A stretch of DNA of 64,000 nt from Vibrio sp. STUT-A11 (GTDB lineage Bacteria > Pseudomonadota > Gammaproteobacteria > Enterobacterales > Vibrionaceae), in assembly GCF_026000435.1 (NCBI RefSeq), contig NZ_AP026763.1, positions 1,736,001 through 1,800,000 of the forward strand. The letters run 5' to 3'. Positions within the stretch are counted from its first letter, which is position 1; every line of letters starts with the position of its first letter. The position numbers and the translations under genes were made by a program. Positions 8,837 through 17,150 of the stretch are shown piece after piece. The notes beneath the pieces are model-generated. The model had not been told where the DNA came from and did no database searches. It was given only the letters and a program-made list of their open reading frames with translations.

Positions 8837-10868
8837 ATGGCAGCAACACAAAGGATTGTCGAAATGGGCGCACCGGTTTAAAACCATGGTACGTTACCGG
8901 CTATTAATTCTCACATCTGCTCCTATCTTTATGACGCTGTTCGCGTTGATTGCCATCACCATTTATTGGTCTATTCAGTACACGTGGCAGAATACGCTGC
9001 TGGATGTCTCCGAACGTTTAGGGGTCGCAGAAAACAGCGTCGAGTTGTTGCAACAAAAGCAAGCCAACTACGTTAGGGCGTTCGCAGATTCTTATGACTT
9101 TCACAACCGCATCAACCAGAATATGCCAACGGAAGAACTCCAAGATTGGGTCTCTACGCAAAAGCATCGTTACGGGTTAGATTTTCTTTCTTTCCAATAC
9201 GTAAATTCAGTAGAAAACAAGTTCCGCTTTCTGGACTTGACCAAACGGGAGTCGTTCTTCGATATTTTGGATAAAGAAGAGCTAGAGCAACTCGACCCGG
9301 AATTGGCGAAACGAGCCGAAGTTCCGATTCAGAGTCAGGGTGGTGGGACTGAAACCCACGGGTTAGTGAGCCGTACGGTTATCCCTGTATATAGTCGATC
9401 TAACAACTTACTCGGCTTTCTGGACGGTGGGTTACTCCTCAACAACAGTACTGTGTTGGTCGATCAGATCCGTGACTTAATTTATCCCAATGTGAATGAC
9501 CGATTACGTCCTGTCGGTACGCTGACACTATTTCTGTCTGACTTAAGGGTGAGCACCAACGTGCCATTGGATAGTGATCACCGCCTTGGTAGAGCGATTG
9601 GCACCAAAGTAAGTAACGAAGTCTCTGAGCAAGTTCTAACCAGAGGTGAGGTATGGGTAGGTAAGGCATACGTCTATGATGCCTGGTATATCACGGCTTA
9701 TCAGCCCATTAAAGACCAGTATGATAACGTGATTGGCATGCTATACACCGGGTATTTAATGTGGCCATTTGTCAAAGCGTATATGACGAATATCGCCGAA
9801 GTCAGCCTTATGACCCTAATGCTACTATTGGTGTCCGGAGCGATGGTGTATCGAGGTTCGCGCGATCTATTCCGACCGATAGAACGTATTCATAAAGTCG
9901 TAAAATTGGTACAACTGGGTAAAGAAAAGCGGATTGGCCCTTTGGGGCTTAATGACGACCATGAGCTGGCACAATTGGCGAAGCAGTTTGATAACATGCT
10001 GGACGCACTGCAAGAACGTAAGGTAGAGCTGAAGAATGCTGCCGCGCAGTTAGAGTGCAAAGTTCAAGAACGTACAGCGAGTCTGAGAGAAAAGACCCAA
10101 GAGCTAGAATTGCACATTCAGCTACTCAATCAAACCCGAGACAAGCTGGTGGTTCATGAAAAACTCTCTGCCCTTGGAGAACTGACAGCGGGTATCGCCC
10201 ATGAGATCAACAACCCGACCGCGGTGATCCTCGGTAATATCGAATTGATTCATTTTGAACTTGGTGAGGACGCAAGTCGGGTTCAAGAAGAAATTGACGC
10301 TATTCACGCTCAAATCGATCGCATCAGAAACATCACCCGCAGTTTGTTGCAATACAGCCGGCAGGGCGGCGTACAGGACGAGATCACCTGGCAGCATGTT
10401 AACCCGATCATTGATGAGAGTATCACCTTGGTTAAAACGGGCACCAAGAAGCGTGATGTTGAATTTGTTACCGACCTTCAAGCTCATACTTCAGTCGAGA
10501 TTAATCGCCACCATTTACTACAGATTCTGGTTAACTTGCAGATGAATGCGATTCACGCCATGAACGGTAAAGGTAAGTTGGTTGTCACTAGTGATGATTG
10601 GATGGAAGGTAACGAGATCAGAGGTGCGGTTATCCACGTCGCAGACGAAGGCTGTGGTATCAAGCCAGAAAACGTGGGTCGTATATTCTCACCGTTCTAC
10701 ACCACCAAACGTGATGGCACGGGATTGGGGCTGTCAGTGTCTCAAAGTATTCTTAGCCAAACGGGCGGGGAGCTAAAAGTAGAATCCGAGTGGGGCAAAG
10801 GCAGTGTGTTCAGCATTTATTTGCCTAAAAAAGCCGAGTTAATGTTGGAGGTTACAAATATCGCTTAA
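8826..10868 (+). CDS. Membrane sensor histidine kinase partnered with the sigma-54 regulator
   Basis: This is an inner-membrane kinase of about 680 residues. The first transmembrane helix is near residues 20-50, then comes a periplasmic sensor of about 270 residues with a Cache-like look (the LDGGLLLNN and IGMLYTGY segments), then a second helix, a HAMP region (RPIERIHKVV...), and a coiled coil rich in Glu, Lys and Gln. The dimerisation/phospho-acceptor box is GIAHEINNPTA, with His near residue 459. The ATP-binding domain shows N, G1 (DEGCGI) and G2 (GTGLGLS) boxes. The ATG at 8826 has a better-spaced ribosome site than the one at 8817. It overlaps the regulator gene. The ligand is unknown; formate, an oxyanion or a related signal would fit the neighbourhood. 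Confidence 0.88.
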   Translation: MPTKWQQHKGLSKWAHRFKTMVRYRLLILTSAPIFMTLFALIAITIYWSIQYTWQNTLLDVSERLGVAENSVELLQQKQANYVRAFADSYDFHNRINQNMPTEELQDWVSTQKHRYGLDFLSFQYVNSVENKFRFLDLTKRESFFDILDKEELEQLDPELAKRAEVPIQSQGGGTETHGLVSRTVIPVYSRSNNLLGFLDGGLLLNNSTVLVDQIRDLIYPNVNDRLRPVGTLTLFLSDLRVSTNVPLDSDHRLGRAIGTKVSNEVSEQVLTRGEVWVGKAYVYDAWYITAYQPIKDQYDNVIGMLYTGYLMWPFVKAYMTNIAEVSLMTLMLLLVSGAMVYRGSRDLFRPIERIHKVVKLVQLGKEKRIGPLGLNDDHELAQLAKQFDNMLDALQERKVELKNAAAQLECKVQERTASLREKTQELELHIQLLNQTRDKLVVHEKLSALGELTAGIAHEINNPTAVILGNIELIHFELGEDASRVQEEIDAIHAQIDRIRNITRSLLQYSRQGGVQDEITWQHVNPIIDESITLVKTGTKKRDVEFVTDLQAHTSVEINRHHLLQILVNLQMNAIHAMNGKGKLVVTSDDWMEGNEIRGAVIHVADEGCGIKPENVGRIFSPFYTTKRDGTGLGLSVSQSILSQTGGELKVESEWGKGSVFSIYLPKKAELMLEVTNIA

Positions 10869-11008
10869 TCTGGCCTGGAGATTTAGTGTGATATGCATCA
10901 AACAAAGGTTTTATAATAATTAATAAAAACAAAACTTGCAGAGTGTAGCCTTAACAAGTACCGTTGCCCGGTTTTTATAAATACACTCAAATTGCTAAGG
11001 TAAAGGTT

Positions 11009-12601
11009 TTGATCTCCACAGCGAATATTACTCAACAATTCGGCGCTAAGCCGCTATTCGAAAACATCTCAGTTAAGTTCGGCGAAGGTAACCGCTATGG
11101 CTTAATTGGCGCTAACGGTTGTGGTAAATCAACCTTTATGAAAATCCTCAGCGGCGAGCTTGAGCAAACCAGTGGTAACGTGAGCTACGACCCGAACGAA
11201 CGTGTTGCAAAGCTAAACCAGGACCAGTTTGCCTACGAAGAGTTCACGGTTATCGATACGGTAATCATGGGTCACAAAGAGTTATGGGAAGTTAAGAAAG
11301 AGCGTGACCGCATTTACTCTCTGGCAGAGATGAGTGAAGAAGACGGTATGAAAGTCGCTGACCTTGAAGTTCAGTTTGCAGAAATGGACGGCTACATGGC
11401 AGAAGCAAAAGCGGGTGAGCTTCTTCTTGCTGTAGGTATTCCAATGGAGCAACACTTTGGTTTGATGAGCGAAGTGGCACCTGGCTGGAAACTGCGTGTG
11501 CTTCTTGCTCAGGTTCTGTTTGCAGACCCTGACGTTATGCTACTTGACGAACCAACCAACAACCTGGATATGGACACTATCCGTTGGTTGGAAGACACGC
11601 TAAACGCGCGTAACTGCACCATGATCATTATCTCGCACGACCGTCACTTCCTAAACTCAGTATGTACCCACATGGCAGACTTGGATTACGGTGAGCTGCG
11701 TATTTACCCAGGTAACTACGACGAGTACATGACAGCGGCTTCGCAAGCTCGTGAACGTCTGCTCAACGACAACGCGAAGAAAAAAGCACAAATCGCTGAG
11801 CTACAAACGTTCGTTGCACGTTTCTCGGCAAACGCATCGAAAGCAAAGCAAGCGACATCTCGTGCGAAGCAAATCGACAAAATCAAACTGGACGAAGTGA
11901 AAGCGTCTAGCCGTCAAAACCCATTCATTCGTTTTGAGCAGTCTAAGGAGCTATTCCGTAACGCTCTGATTGTTGAAAACCTAAGCCAGGGTTTTGAAGA
12001 TGATCTGTTCGCAAACTTCAATGCAATCTTTGAAGTGGGTGAGCGCGTCGCCATTATTGGTGAGAACGGCGTTGGTAAAACCACACTGTTAAACACATTG
12101 GCTGGCGTTCTGGAACCACGTACAGGTATGTACAAATGGTCTGAGAACTCAAACATTGGTTACTACGCGCAAGACCACGCACACGACTTCGAACAAGACA
12201 TGAACCTAACGGATTGGATGGGTCAATGGCGCCAAGAAGGCGACGACGAGCAAGTGGTTCGTAGCTTCCTAGGTCGTATGCTGTTTGGTCAAGACGACAT
12301 TAAGAAGTCAGTAAAAGTGCTATCTGGTGGTGAACAAGGTCGTATGTTGCTTGGTAAGCTAATGATGCACAAACCAAACATGCTGCTGATGGACGAACCA
12401 ACTAACCACATGGACATGGAATCGATCGAGTCATTGAACACGGCACTAGAGCAGTACAAAGGCACATTGTTCTTCGTATCTCACGATCGTGTATTTGTAG
12501 ACTCGTTGGCAACTCGTATTCTTGAAATTCGTGACGGTAAAATTACAGACTTTAAAGGCACTTACTCTGAGTACCTTAAGTCGCGCGGTATCGACGGTTA
12601 A
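11009..12601 (+). CDS. ybiT: ABC-F ATPase YbiT
   Basis: This is a cytoplasmic duplicated ATPase of the ABC-F translation-factor class, with no membrane domain. There are two Walker A motifs (GANGCGKST and GENGVGKTT), two Walker B motifs ending in DEPTN, and a charged linker (P-site interaction motif) between them. The sequence tracks E. coli YbiT closely (EFTVIDTVIMGHKELWEVKKERDR). The open frame begins at 10964, but homology starts at residue 16, so a TTG start at 11009 preceded by AAGGTAAAGG is preferred, giving about 530 residues. It stands alone, with its own terminator. Confidence 0.88.
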   Translation: MISTANITQQFGAKPLFENISVKFGEGNRYGLIGANGCGKSTFMKILSGELEQTSGNVSYDPNERVAKLNQDQFAYEEFTVIDTVIMGHKELWEVKKERDRIYSLAEMSEEDGMKVADLEVQFAEMDGYMAEAKAGELLLAVGIPMEQHFGLMSEVAPGWKLRVLLAQVLFADPDVMLLDEPTNNLDMDTIRWLEDTLNARNCTMIIISHDRHFLNSVCTHMADLDYGELRIYPGNYDEYMTAASQARERLLNDNAKKKAQIAELQTFVARFSANASKAKQATSRAKQIDKIKLDEVKASSRQNPFIRFEQSKELFRNALIVENLSQGFEDDLFANFNAIFEVGERVAIIGENGVGKTTLLNTLAGVLEPRTGMYKWSENSNIGYYAQDHAHDFEQDMNLTDWMGQWRQEGDDEQVVRSFLGRMLFGQDDIKKSVKVLSGGEQGRMLLGKLMMHKPNMLLMDEPTNHMDMESIESLNTALEQYKGTLFFVSHDRVFVDSLATRILEIRDGKITDFKGTYSEYLKSRGIDG

Positions 12602-12630
12602 TATCACACCTAACGCGATGTTTTAAAATG

Positions 12631-12656
12631 AAAAGACCTCACAACGAGGTCTTTTT
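12631..12656 (+). terminator. Terminator of ybiT
   Basis: AAAAGACCTC and GAGGTCTTTTTT form a strong stem with a four-to-five-base loop and a T-run. The A-run on the other side could serve the convergent small gene. Confidence 0.85.
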
Positions 12657-12669
12657 TACGTTTGTGTGT

Positions 12670-12789
12670 TTATTCCTTAAACTGACCGGTTAGGTATGCA
12701 TATATCCCAACAACACCGAATGTAATAATCATCGAAACCATGATGCCACTAGGCGTAAGCAAAAAGTTCCAAAGCTGGTCATTGTCCAT
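12670..12789 (-). CDS. 39-residue single-span membrane protein (DUF3149-like)
   Basis: This gene is short and easily missed. The minus-strand reading is MDNDQLWNFLLTPSGIMVSM followed by a hydrophobic stretch and ending YLTGQFKE. An AAGGA ribosome site lies eight bases before the ATG. One transmembrane helix (about residues 15-33) follows a short acidic N-terminus. Layout and composition resemble the small DUF3149 proteins of gamma-proteobacteria. It ends just before the ybiT terminator, convergently. Function unknown; the call rests on the ribosome site, the helix and the family resemblance. Confidence 0.6.
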   Translation of the reverse strand: MDNDQLWNFLLTPSGIMVSMIITFGVVGIYAYLTGQFKE

Positions 12790-12940
12790 AGTTCACATCC
12801 TTTGTGAATAAACGGTATTAATGATGCTGGTTGCAGTGGGTATTGATGCGTTAAATACTGGGTATTCCGAGTTTGTTACAACGCCCAACACATTCCGACT
12901 GCGACCTGTATAAGTTTACACCATACTTTGCGTTCGCGAA

Positions 12941-13771
12941 TTATTCGTTGTTGCTGCCTTTCACATCAAACTCAATTTTTTCTGCGCCAGTAAAGACCTG
13001 AAAACGCAACCCTTTCGCGCGGGCAATAGTTGTAATGCCGTATTGTCGAGCCAGATCCAAGCCCATTTGAGTCACACCGGATCGAGAAAGCAGAACAGGG
13101 ATGCCCATTTGAGCGACTTTAATCACCATCTCAGATGTCAGACGTCCGGTTGTATAAAATATTTTGTCATCGCCCGTTTGCTGATTTAACCACATCTCTC
13201 CGGCAAGCGTATCCACGGCATTGTGACGACCTACATCTTCCACAAACGACAACACTTCGTTTCCTTTACAAATAGCGCATCCATGAACGGCGCCTGCTTT
13301 TCGGTATGTATCGTTGTAATGAGTCAGCGCTTCAAGCGTGGCATAGATTTCTGACTGCTTAAGCGGCACTTGCGGAACCTGATAGTTCTCCAATTGCTTC
13401 ATCACATTGCCATACATGGTGCCTTGACCACAACCCGAGGTGACGGTTTTCTTTTTCAACGCACCTTCTAAATGCTCGATGTTTTCTTTGGTGATCACTG
13501 CTGCAGAATGGGTTTCCCAATCGATGATGACAGACTCTATCGCTTCCGGGTCAGATAAGAAGCTTTGATTCTTTAAATAGCCTAAAACTAACGCATCTGG
13601 ACGGGACCCTATCGTCATCAGCGTTACAATTTCTTTCCAGTTCAGCATAACGGTAAGAGGTCGTTCGCAGGCAATCTGTTTCGTCAGCTTTTCACCATAT
13701 TCGTCGTAAACATCGACTTCGATGGTCTGCAGGGGATTTTCACTGGTTTTAATAATATTTGGTTTTACCAC
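12941..13771 (-). CDS. fdhD: Formate dehydrogenase sulfurtransferase FdhD
   Basis: FdhD carries sulfur from a cysteine desulfurase to the metal of the bis-MGD cofactor, a step formate dehydrogenase needs to be active. The 276-residue protein has the conserved cysteine loop TSGCGQGT, the HGCAIC segment, the VEDVGRHNAVDTLAG motif and FYTTGRLTSEMV, all hallmarks of FdhD. Translation starts at a GTG at 13771 with AGGA upstream. A sigma-54 promoter at 13841-13856 points at it. It is divergent from the DUF3305/DUF3306 genes of the fdh cluster. Confidence 0.93.
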   Translation of the reverse strand: MVKPNIIKTSENPLQTIEVDVYDEYGEKLTKQIACERPLTVMLNWKEIVTLMTIGSRPDALVLGYLKNQSFLSDPEAIESVIIDWETHSAAVITKENIEHLEGALKKKTVTSGCGQGTMYGNVMKQLENYQVPQVPLKQSEIYATLEALTHYNDTYRKAGAVHGCAICKGNEVLSFVEDVGRHNAVDTLAGEMWLNQQTGDDKIFYTTGRLTSEMVIKVAQMGIPVLLSRSGVTQMGLDLARQYGITTIARAKGLRFQVFTGAEKIEFDVKGSNNE

Positions 13772-13840
13772 AGTCTTGTCCTGTTCAGTGAAGGAGCTAC
13801 TTGCTCACAAGGATTGTTCTTTTTAACGCGAGGTTGAAAT

Positions 13841-13856
13841 AGCAAATCTCATTCCA
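13841..13856 (-). promoter_or_regulatory. Putative sigma-54 promoter of fdhD
   Basis: The minus strand reads TGGAATGAGATTTGCT, with GG and GC ten bases apart and the TTGCT box intact; the -24 box deviates at two positions. The leader to fdhD is about 60 bases. An imperfect palindrome is centred about 79 bp upstream. Confidence 0.6.
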
Positions 13857-13924
13857 ACATAGCGGTTGAGGAAAAAAATGCGAGAGATTCAGACTACTTA
13901 ATATAAAAACTGAGAGTTCGCAGG

Positions 13925-13944
13925 AATGACACATACAAGTCATT
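13925..13944. promoter_or_regulatory. Palindrome AATGAC-N8-GTCATT between fdhD and DUF3305
   Basis: This is a 6-bp inverted repeat between two divergent sigma-54 promoters, centred 79-80 bp from the fdhD -24 GG and about 72 bp from the DUF3305 one. It matches the tup/fdh operator only poorly (it contains TGACACA), so its role as an activator site is a guess supported mainly by position. Confidence 0.3.
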
Positions 13945-14005
13945 GAGTTTCGACTAATTTGGTATTTATATCTATACCTTATCTTAATAGAGACAAGGGT
14001 TGATT

Positions 14006-14021
14006 TGGCTCGTTTATTGCT
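14006..14021 (+). promoter_or_regulatory. Sigma-54 promoter of the DUF3305-DUF3306 genes
   Basis: TGGCTCGTTTATTGCT differs from the -24/-12 consensus at one fixed position and keeps GG-N10-GC. The leader to the ATG at 14104 is about 70 bases. A degenerate copy of the operator (TGGGTCA-GAA-TGTCCTT, 14049-14065) lies just downstream of the expected start site. Confidence 0.7.
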
Positions 14022-14103
14022 TAGTGAACCTAACATGGTTTGAAGGCATGGGTCAGAATGTCCTTTCCGCTGATCAAAGCAAATAAAGAAAGTTGGGTGA
14101 GTT

Positions 14104-14571
14104 ATGTCGGACAATAGTAAAAGCTTAGAAAACATATATGAGAAAACAGAAGATTCATGGCCTATTGGCATAGAGTTGGTTGAACATGAAATTACCACTG
14201 GAGTCTGGGTAACAACCCAGTGGCAACTAACACGATTCGTTCTGGCTCCTACTGAAGACACCTCTGATGTTTGCCTTCTACAACTTCATAGAGATGAACG
14301 TACTGACTACCGATTTAATCTAAGCTCGCAAAACCCGAAACTCTTTCTTGTTATGGATAACCTTGATTCTAATGAGAAGCCAGCAATACAACTTATCACC
14401 GCCTCTCAAGCCGTCGCAGCGCGATATATGGATGGAGATAATCTCGTCTTATCTAATGATATGCCTTTACCTGTACAAGCTTGGATGGAGGCCTTCATTG
14501 GACGCCATGGTGAGATGCTAGAAGTGAAAGGTAAGAAACGTAAAGGAGCGGGTAGAGCAAATGGCAACTAG
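14104..14571 (+). CDS. DUF3305 protein of the formate dehydrogenase cluster
   Basis: This 155-residue soluble protein of unknown function has an N-terminal half rich in aromatic residues (SWPIGIELVEHEITTGVW) and ends in a basic KGKKRKGAGR tail. I recognise DUF3305, which regularly precedes DUF3306 in fdh loci of vibrios and other proteobacteria, so a role in formate dehydrogenase maturation or regulation is likely but unproven. It overlaps the next gene by 11 bases. A sigma-54 promoter lies upstream at 14006-14021. Confidence 0.75.
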   Translation: MSDNSKSLENIYEKTEDSWPIGIELVEHEITTGVWVTTQWQLTRFVLAPTEDTSDVCLLQLHRDERTDYRFNLSSQNPKLFLVMDNLDSNEKPAIQLITASQAVAARYMDGDNLVLSNDMPLPVQAWMEAFIGRHGEMLEVKGKKRKGAGRANGN

Positions 14572-15175
14572 TCGTGATTTTTTAAGTCGCTGGTCACAGC
14601 GGAAGTTAGGAGAATCTCAAAGCATTCATCAAGACGCCAAGCTAAGCGACGAGACTGAAGTGGAAGTGATACAAAGCCTTTCCGCTGAAGAAGCCCTTGA
14701 AAACGAGGTATCTGAACAGACTTCAACAGCAGAACAAAGCGAAAAAACTACCGCTGCTGATGAGCAAAAACCGGAAGAGATGTCGATAGCGAACCTATTG
14801 GTTTCAGAAGCATCAGAAAGCGTGAAAAAAGCCGCGTTACGTAAGTTGTTTCTATCAGAAGAGTTCAATGTCCGTGATGGGTTAGACGATTACGATGACG
14901 ATTACAGTAATTTGAAGTCACTTTCAGAAGGTGTAGCAGAAACGCTGCGAGACTGGGTGAAAGATAAAACTGAAGACGACGCAACAATTGAAGACAATGA
15001 GCTGGCTGTGGTTCAAATAGAGGCTTCAGATGCTGATGAAAATGAGCAAGAAATCGTCGAACCTTCTCAAAATGAAAATGAACTGTATAAATATACAGTA
15101 TCTGGTAAAAGTGGCACTTCAGAGTCAGAATCGCTATCAGAACAAGTAGGACAAAATATACCACACTCAAAATAG
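14561..15175 (+). CDS. DUF3306 protein of the formate dehydrogenase cluster
   Basis: This 204-residue, strongly acidic protein starts with FLSRWSQRK, the usual DUF3306 opening. Most of the rest is low-complexity Glu/Ser/Ala/Asp sequence, with a conserved block around ALRKLFLSEEFNVRDGLDDYDDDY. The C-terminal half looks disordered. It is translated from an ATG overlapping the DUF3305 stop. The hairpin after it carries the regulator operator. Function unknown. Confidence 0.75.
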   Translation: MATSRDFLSRWSQRKLGESQSIHQDAKLSDETEVEVIQSLSAEEALENEVSEQTSTAEQSEKTTAADEQKPEEMSIANLLVSEASESVKKAALRKLFLSEEFNVRDGLDDYDDDYSNLKSLSEGVAETLRDWVKDKTEDDATIEDNELAVVQIEASDADENEQEIVEPSQNENELYKYTVSGKSGTSESESLSEQVGQNIPHSK

Positions 15176-15201
15176 GTACATTTTGACTAAACACTCAACA
15201 G

Positions 15202-15236
15202 GCCGGGTGGGACATATTGTCTCATCCGGCTTTTTT
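15202..15236 (+). terminator. Terminator of the DUF3305-DUF3306 transcript
   Basis: GCCGGGTGGGACA and TGTCTCATCCGGC pair as a 13-bp stem with two G-U pairs and a three-base loop, followed by six T. The inner part of the stem is also the operator at 15208-15224. Confidence 0.8.
15208..15224. promoter_or_regulatory. Palindromic operator, copy 3, upstream of the fdh operon
   Basis: TGGGACA-TAT-TGTCTCA is the same 7-3-7 element as at 7301 and 7346, centred 79 bp from the -24 GG of the fdh promoter. Two weaker copies (11 of 14 fixed positions each) can be read at 15174-15190 and 15147-15163. Confidence 0.65.
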
Positions 15237-15293
15237 ATCAGATATAACTTACCCAAACCAAATTAAATCATTGAAAATATTAACAATTAAAAT

Positions 15294-15309
15294 TGGCATG
15301 ACGCTTGCT
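15294..15309 (+). promoter_or_regulatory. Sigma-54 promoter of the fdh operon
   Basis: TGGCATGACGCTTGCT matches the -24/-12 consensus with GG-N10-GC spacing. It is close in sequence to the tup promoter on the other side of the regulator gene. The leader to the first gene (15480) is about 160 bases. Confidence 0.82.
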
Positions 15310-15479
15310 AATTAGCTGAAATAACCAATCTTCTTGTAAACGTATCGGTTGTCTGAATTTTGCTATCGGCCGTGATGCTCCATGCAAATCAGCTTATTTA
15401 TAAGTTAATCAGCAGAATCTACCGCGCTAACTACAATGAAAGATGGAAGATTATCCATGTTGATAAATGGAAACGAGCA

Positions 15480-17141
15480 ATGTTAAAACAACTATTAGAA
15501 CAAACGACTTCCAGTAACGGTAACGCAAGGCTATATGCTTTTGAAAATACCATCGAGTTGACAAACCTGATCCCACCGACGGTGAGCTACGAAAGTGGCG
15601 GTAACACTTTAATTGTCGGTCCGACGGCGATCATTGAAAGTGCCGCAGCTCAATTATCACAAATGAACAGCCTTACGTTGCTGTCTACTGACGGAGAAAA
15701 GGGAACTCACAGTGCACTGTATTATGCGAACTCTGTGCAGGTGTCTGGCTTCCTGGGTACATTTGAAGTAATTATTGAAAACAATGGTTCGACAAACAAT
15801 CTCGCTAAAGTAGCGATTAATACGGATTGTTTCGACGTCGTTCTCGATCTTTGCCTTAACAGCTGTATGTCTGAGGAAGTGCCAGCTCCGGGTTATTACC
15901 CAGTCGGTCGCGGCTATCCGAAACTCGCAGAAGCGCTGGAAGAGATCCCTACGTTAATGGGGACGTTTGATAAACCCAAGTTTTTCCGTTTAGATACCGA
16001 CTTGTGCGCGCACAGTTCTCGAGGCGTAAAAGGTTGTGAGCGTTGTGTTGATGCCTGTCCGGCGGGCGCACTATCCAGTGAAGGTAGTCCGAAAACTGGA
16101 CATCGTATCGAGATTAACCCGTACCTGTGTCAGGGTGTCGGAACTTGTGCAACCGCATGTCCTACAGAAGCGATTCATTACGCACTCCCAAACCCAGAAG
16201 ATACCCAAAAGTTCATCGAACGTACCTTAGCTAATTATGAAAAAGCAGGTGGCGTCGATCCTATCGTGCTGATTTGTAGTTCACGCCATGAAACATACAA
16301 CGTGATGGCTTTAAAAGCGCTTCCAGACAACGTCATTCCTATTGTGGTTGAAGAGTTGCCATCTGTTGGTATCGATACTTGGTTTGCTGCGCTTGTGAAC
16401 GGAGCGACTCAGGTTCTGTTTGCGGCTTCACGTTTTATGCCGCCAACCATTTTGCGCGTACTTAATAGTGAAGTCGGGATAGCACAAGAATTGCTCGATC
16501 AACTTGGCATTGCAAAAGAAACCATCGATATCTTGTATTTGGAATCTCTGCGTGAAGGCGCACCGACATTGTGTACAGATTCCTTCGATTTAGCGGTAGG
16601 AGAGCTCCAAGGCAATAAACGTCAGCGCCTGTTTACTGCGCTAGATGCGTTATCTGCCTCGCGTATTCCTGTCAATAATACCGTTGAACTCCCGGGCAAT
16701 GCACCTTATGGCTCAGTTTCTTGTGAAAGTAAAGACTGTACCTTATGTATGAGCTGTGTCGCTGTGTGTCCGACTCGCGCATTACATACAGATGGTCAGT
16801 CTCCGTCTCTTAAATTTGTTGAACAAGATTGTGTTCAATGTGGCTTATGTGAAAAAGCGTGTCCAGAAAATGTGCTTACGCTAACGCCTCGCATGAACTG
16901 GGTGAAAGAAGAACGTCAGAAAGCAGTCGTCATTCACCAAGAGAAAGCGGCCGAGTGTCTTCGTTGCCACAAACCTTTCGCACCTCAATCCATGATCGAC
17001 ATGTTGCAAAACAAGCTACGTGGACATTCTCATTTTACTGATGAAGCCGCTATCAACCGTATCGCCATGTGTGAAGACTGCCGCGTGGTAGATATGTTTG
17101 AGTCGATGGCCTCTGATCCAATGAAACAACTCAAGTATTAG
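15480..17141 (+). CDS. Polyferredoxin-like 4Fe-4S protein of the fdh operon
   Basis: This cytoplasmic iron-sulfur protein of about 553 residues has at least two ferredoxin modules. One is around the CERCVDACPAGAL and CQGVGTCATACPTEA motifs, the other around CTLCMSCVAVCPTRA and CVQCGLCEKACPENV. A late CxxC pair (CLRCHKPF...CEDC) follows. The middle third resembles the HdrA/MvhD-like region. The open frame starts at 15360, but the ATG at 15480 (MLKQLLEQ) begins the conserved part and has a purine-rich stretch upstream. It is first in the fdh operon, so it probably serves electron transfer or maturation for the dehydrogenase. Confidence 0.8.
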   Translation: MLKQLLEQTTSSNGNARLYAFENTIELTNLIPPTVSYESGGNTLIVGPTAIIESAAAQLSQMNSLTLLSTDGEKGTHSALYYANSVQVSGFLGTFEVIIENNGSTNNLAKVAINTDCFDVVLDLCLNSCMSEEVPAPGYYPVGRGYPKLAEALEEIPTLMGTFDKPKFFRLDTDLCAHSSRGVKGCERCVDACPAGALSSEGSPKTGHRIEINPYLCQGVGTCATACPTEAIHYALPNPEDTQKFIERTLANYEKAGGVDPIVLICSSRHETYNVMALKALPDNVIPIVVEELPSVGIDTWFAALVNGATQVLFAASRFMPPTILRVLNSEVGIAQELLDQLGIAKETIDILYLESLREGAPTLCTDSFDLAVGELQGNKRQRLFTALDALSASRIPVNNTVELPGNAPYGSVSCESKDCTLCMSCVAVCPTRALHTDGQSPSLKFVEQDCVQCGLCEKACPENVLTLTPRMNWVKEERQKAVVIHQEKAAECLRCHKPFAPQSMIDMLQNKLRGHSHFTDEAAINRIAMCEDCRVVDMFESMASDPMKQLKY

Positions 17142-17150
17142 GAGATCACA

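Noticed and set aside
13797..14261. 154-codon open frame opposite DUF3305 and its promoter
   Set aside because: It runs antisense through the promoter region and the DUF3305 start, with a composition unlike a protein.
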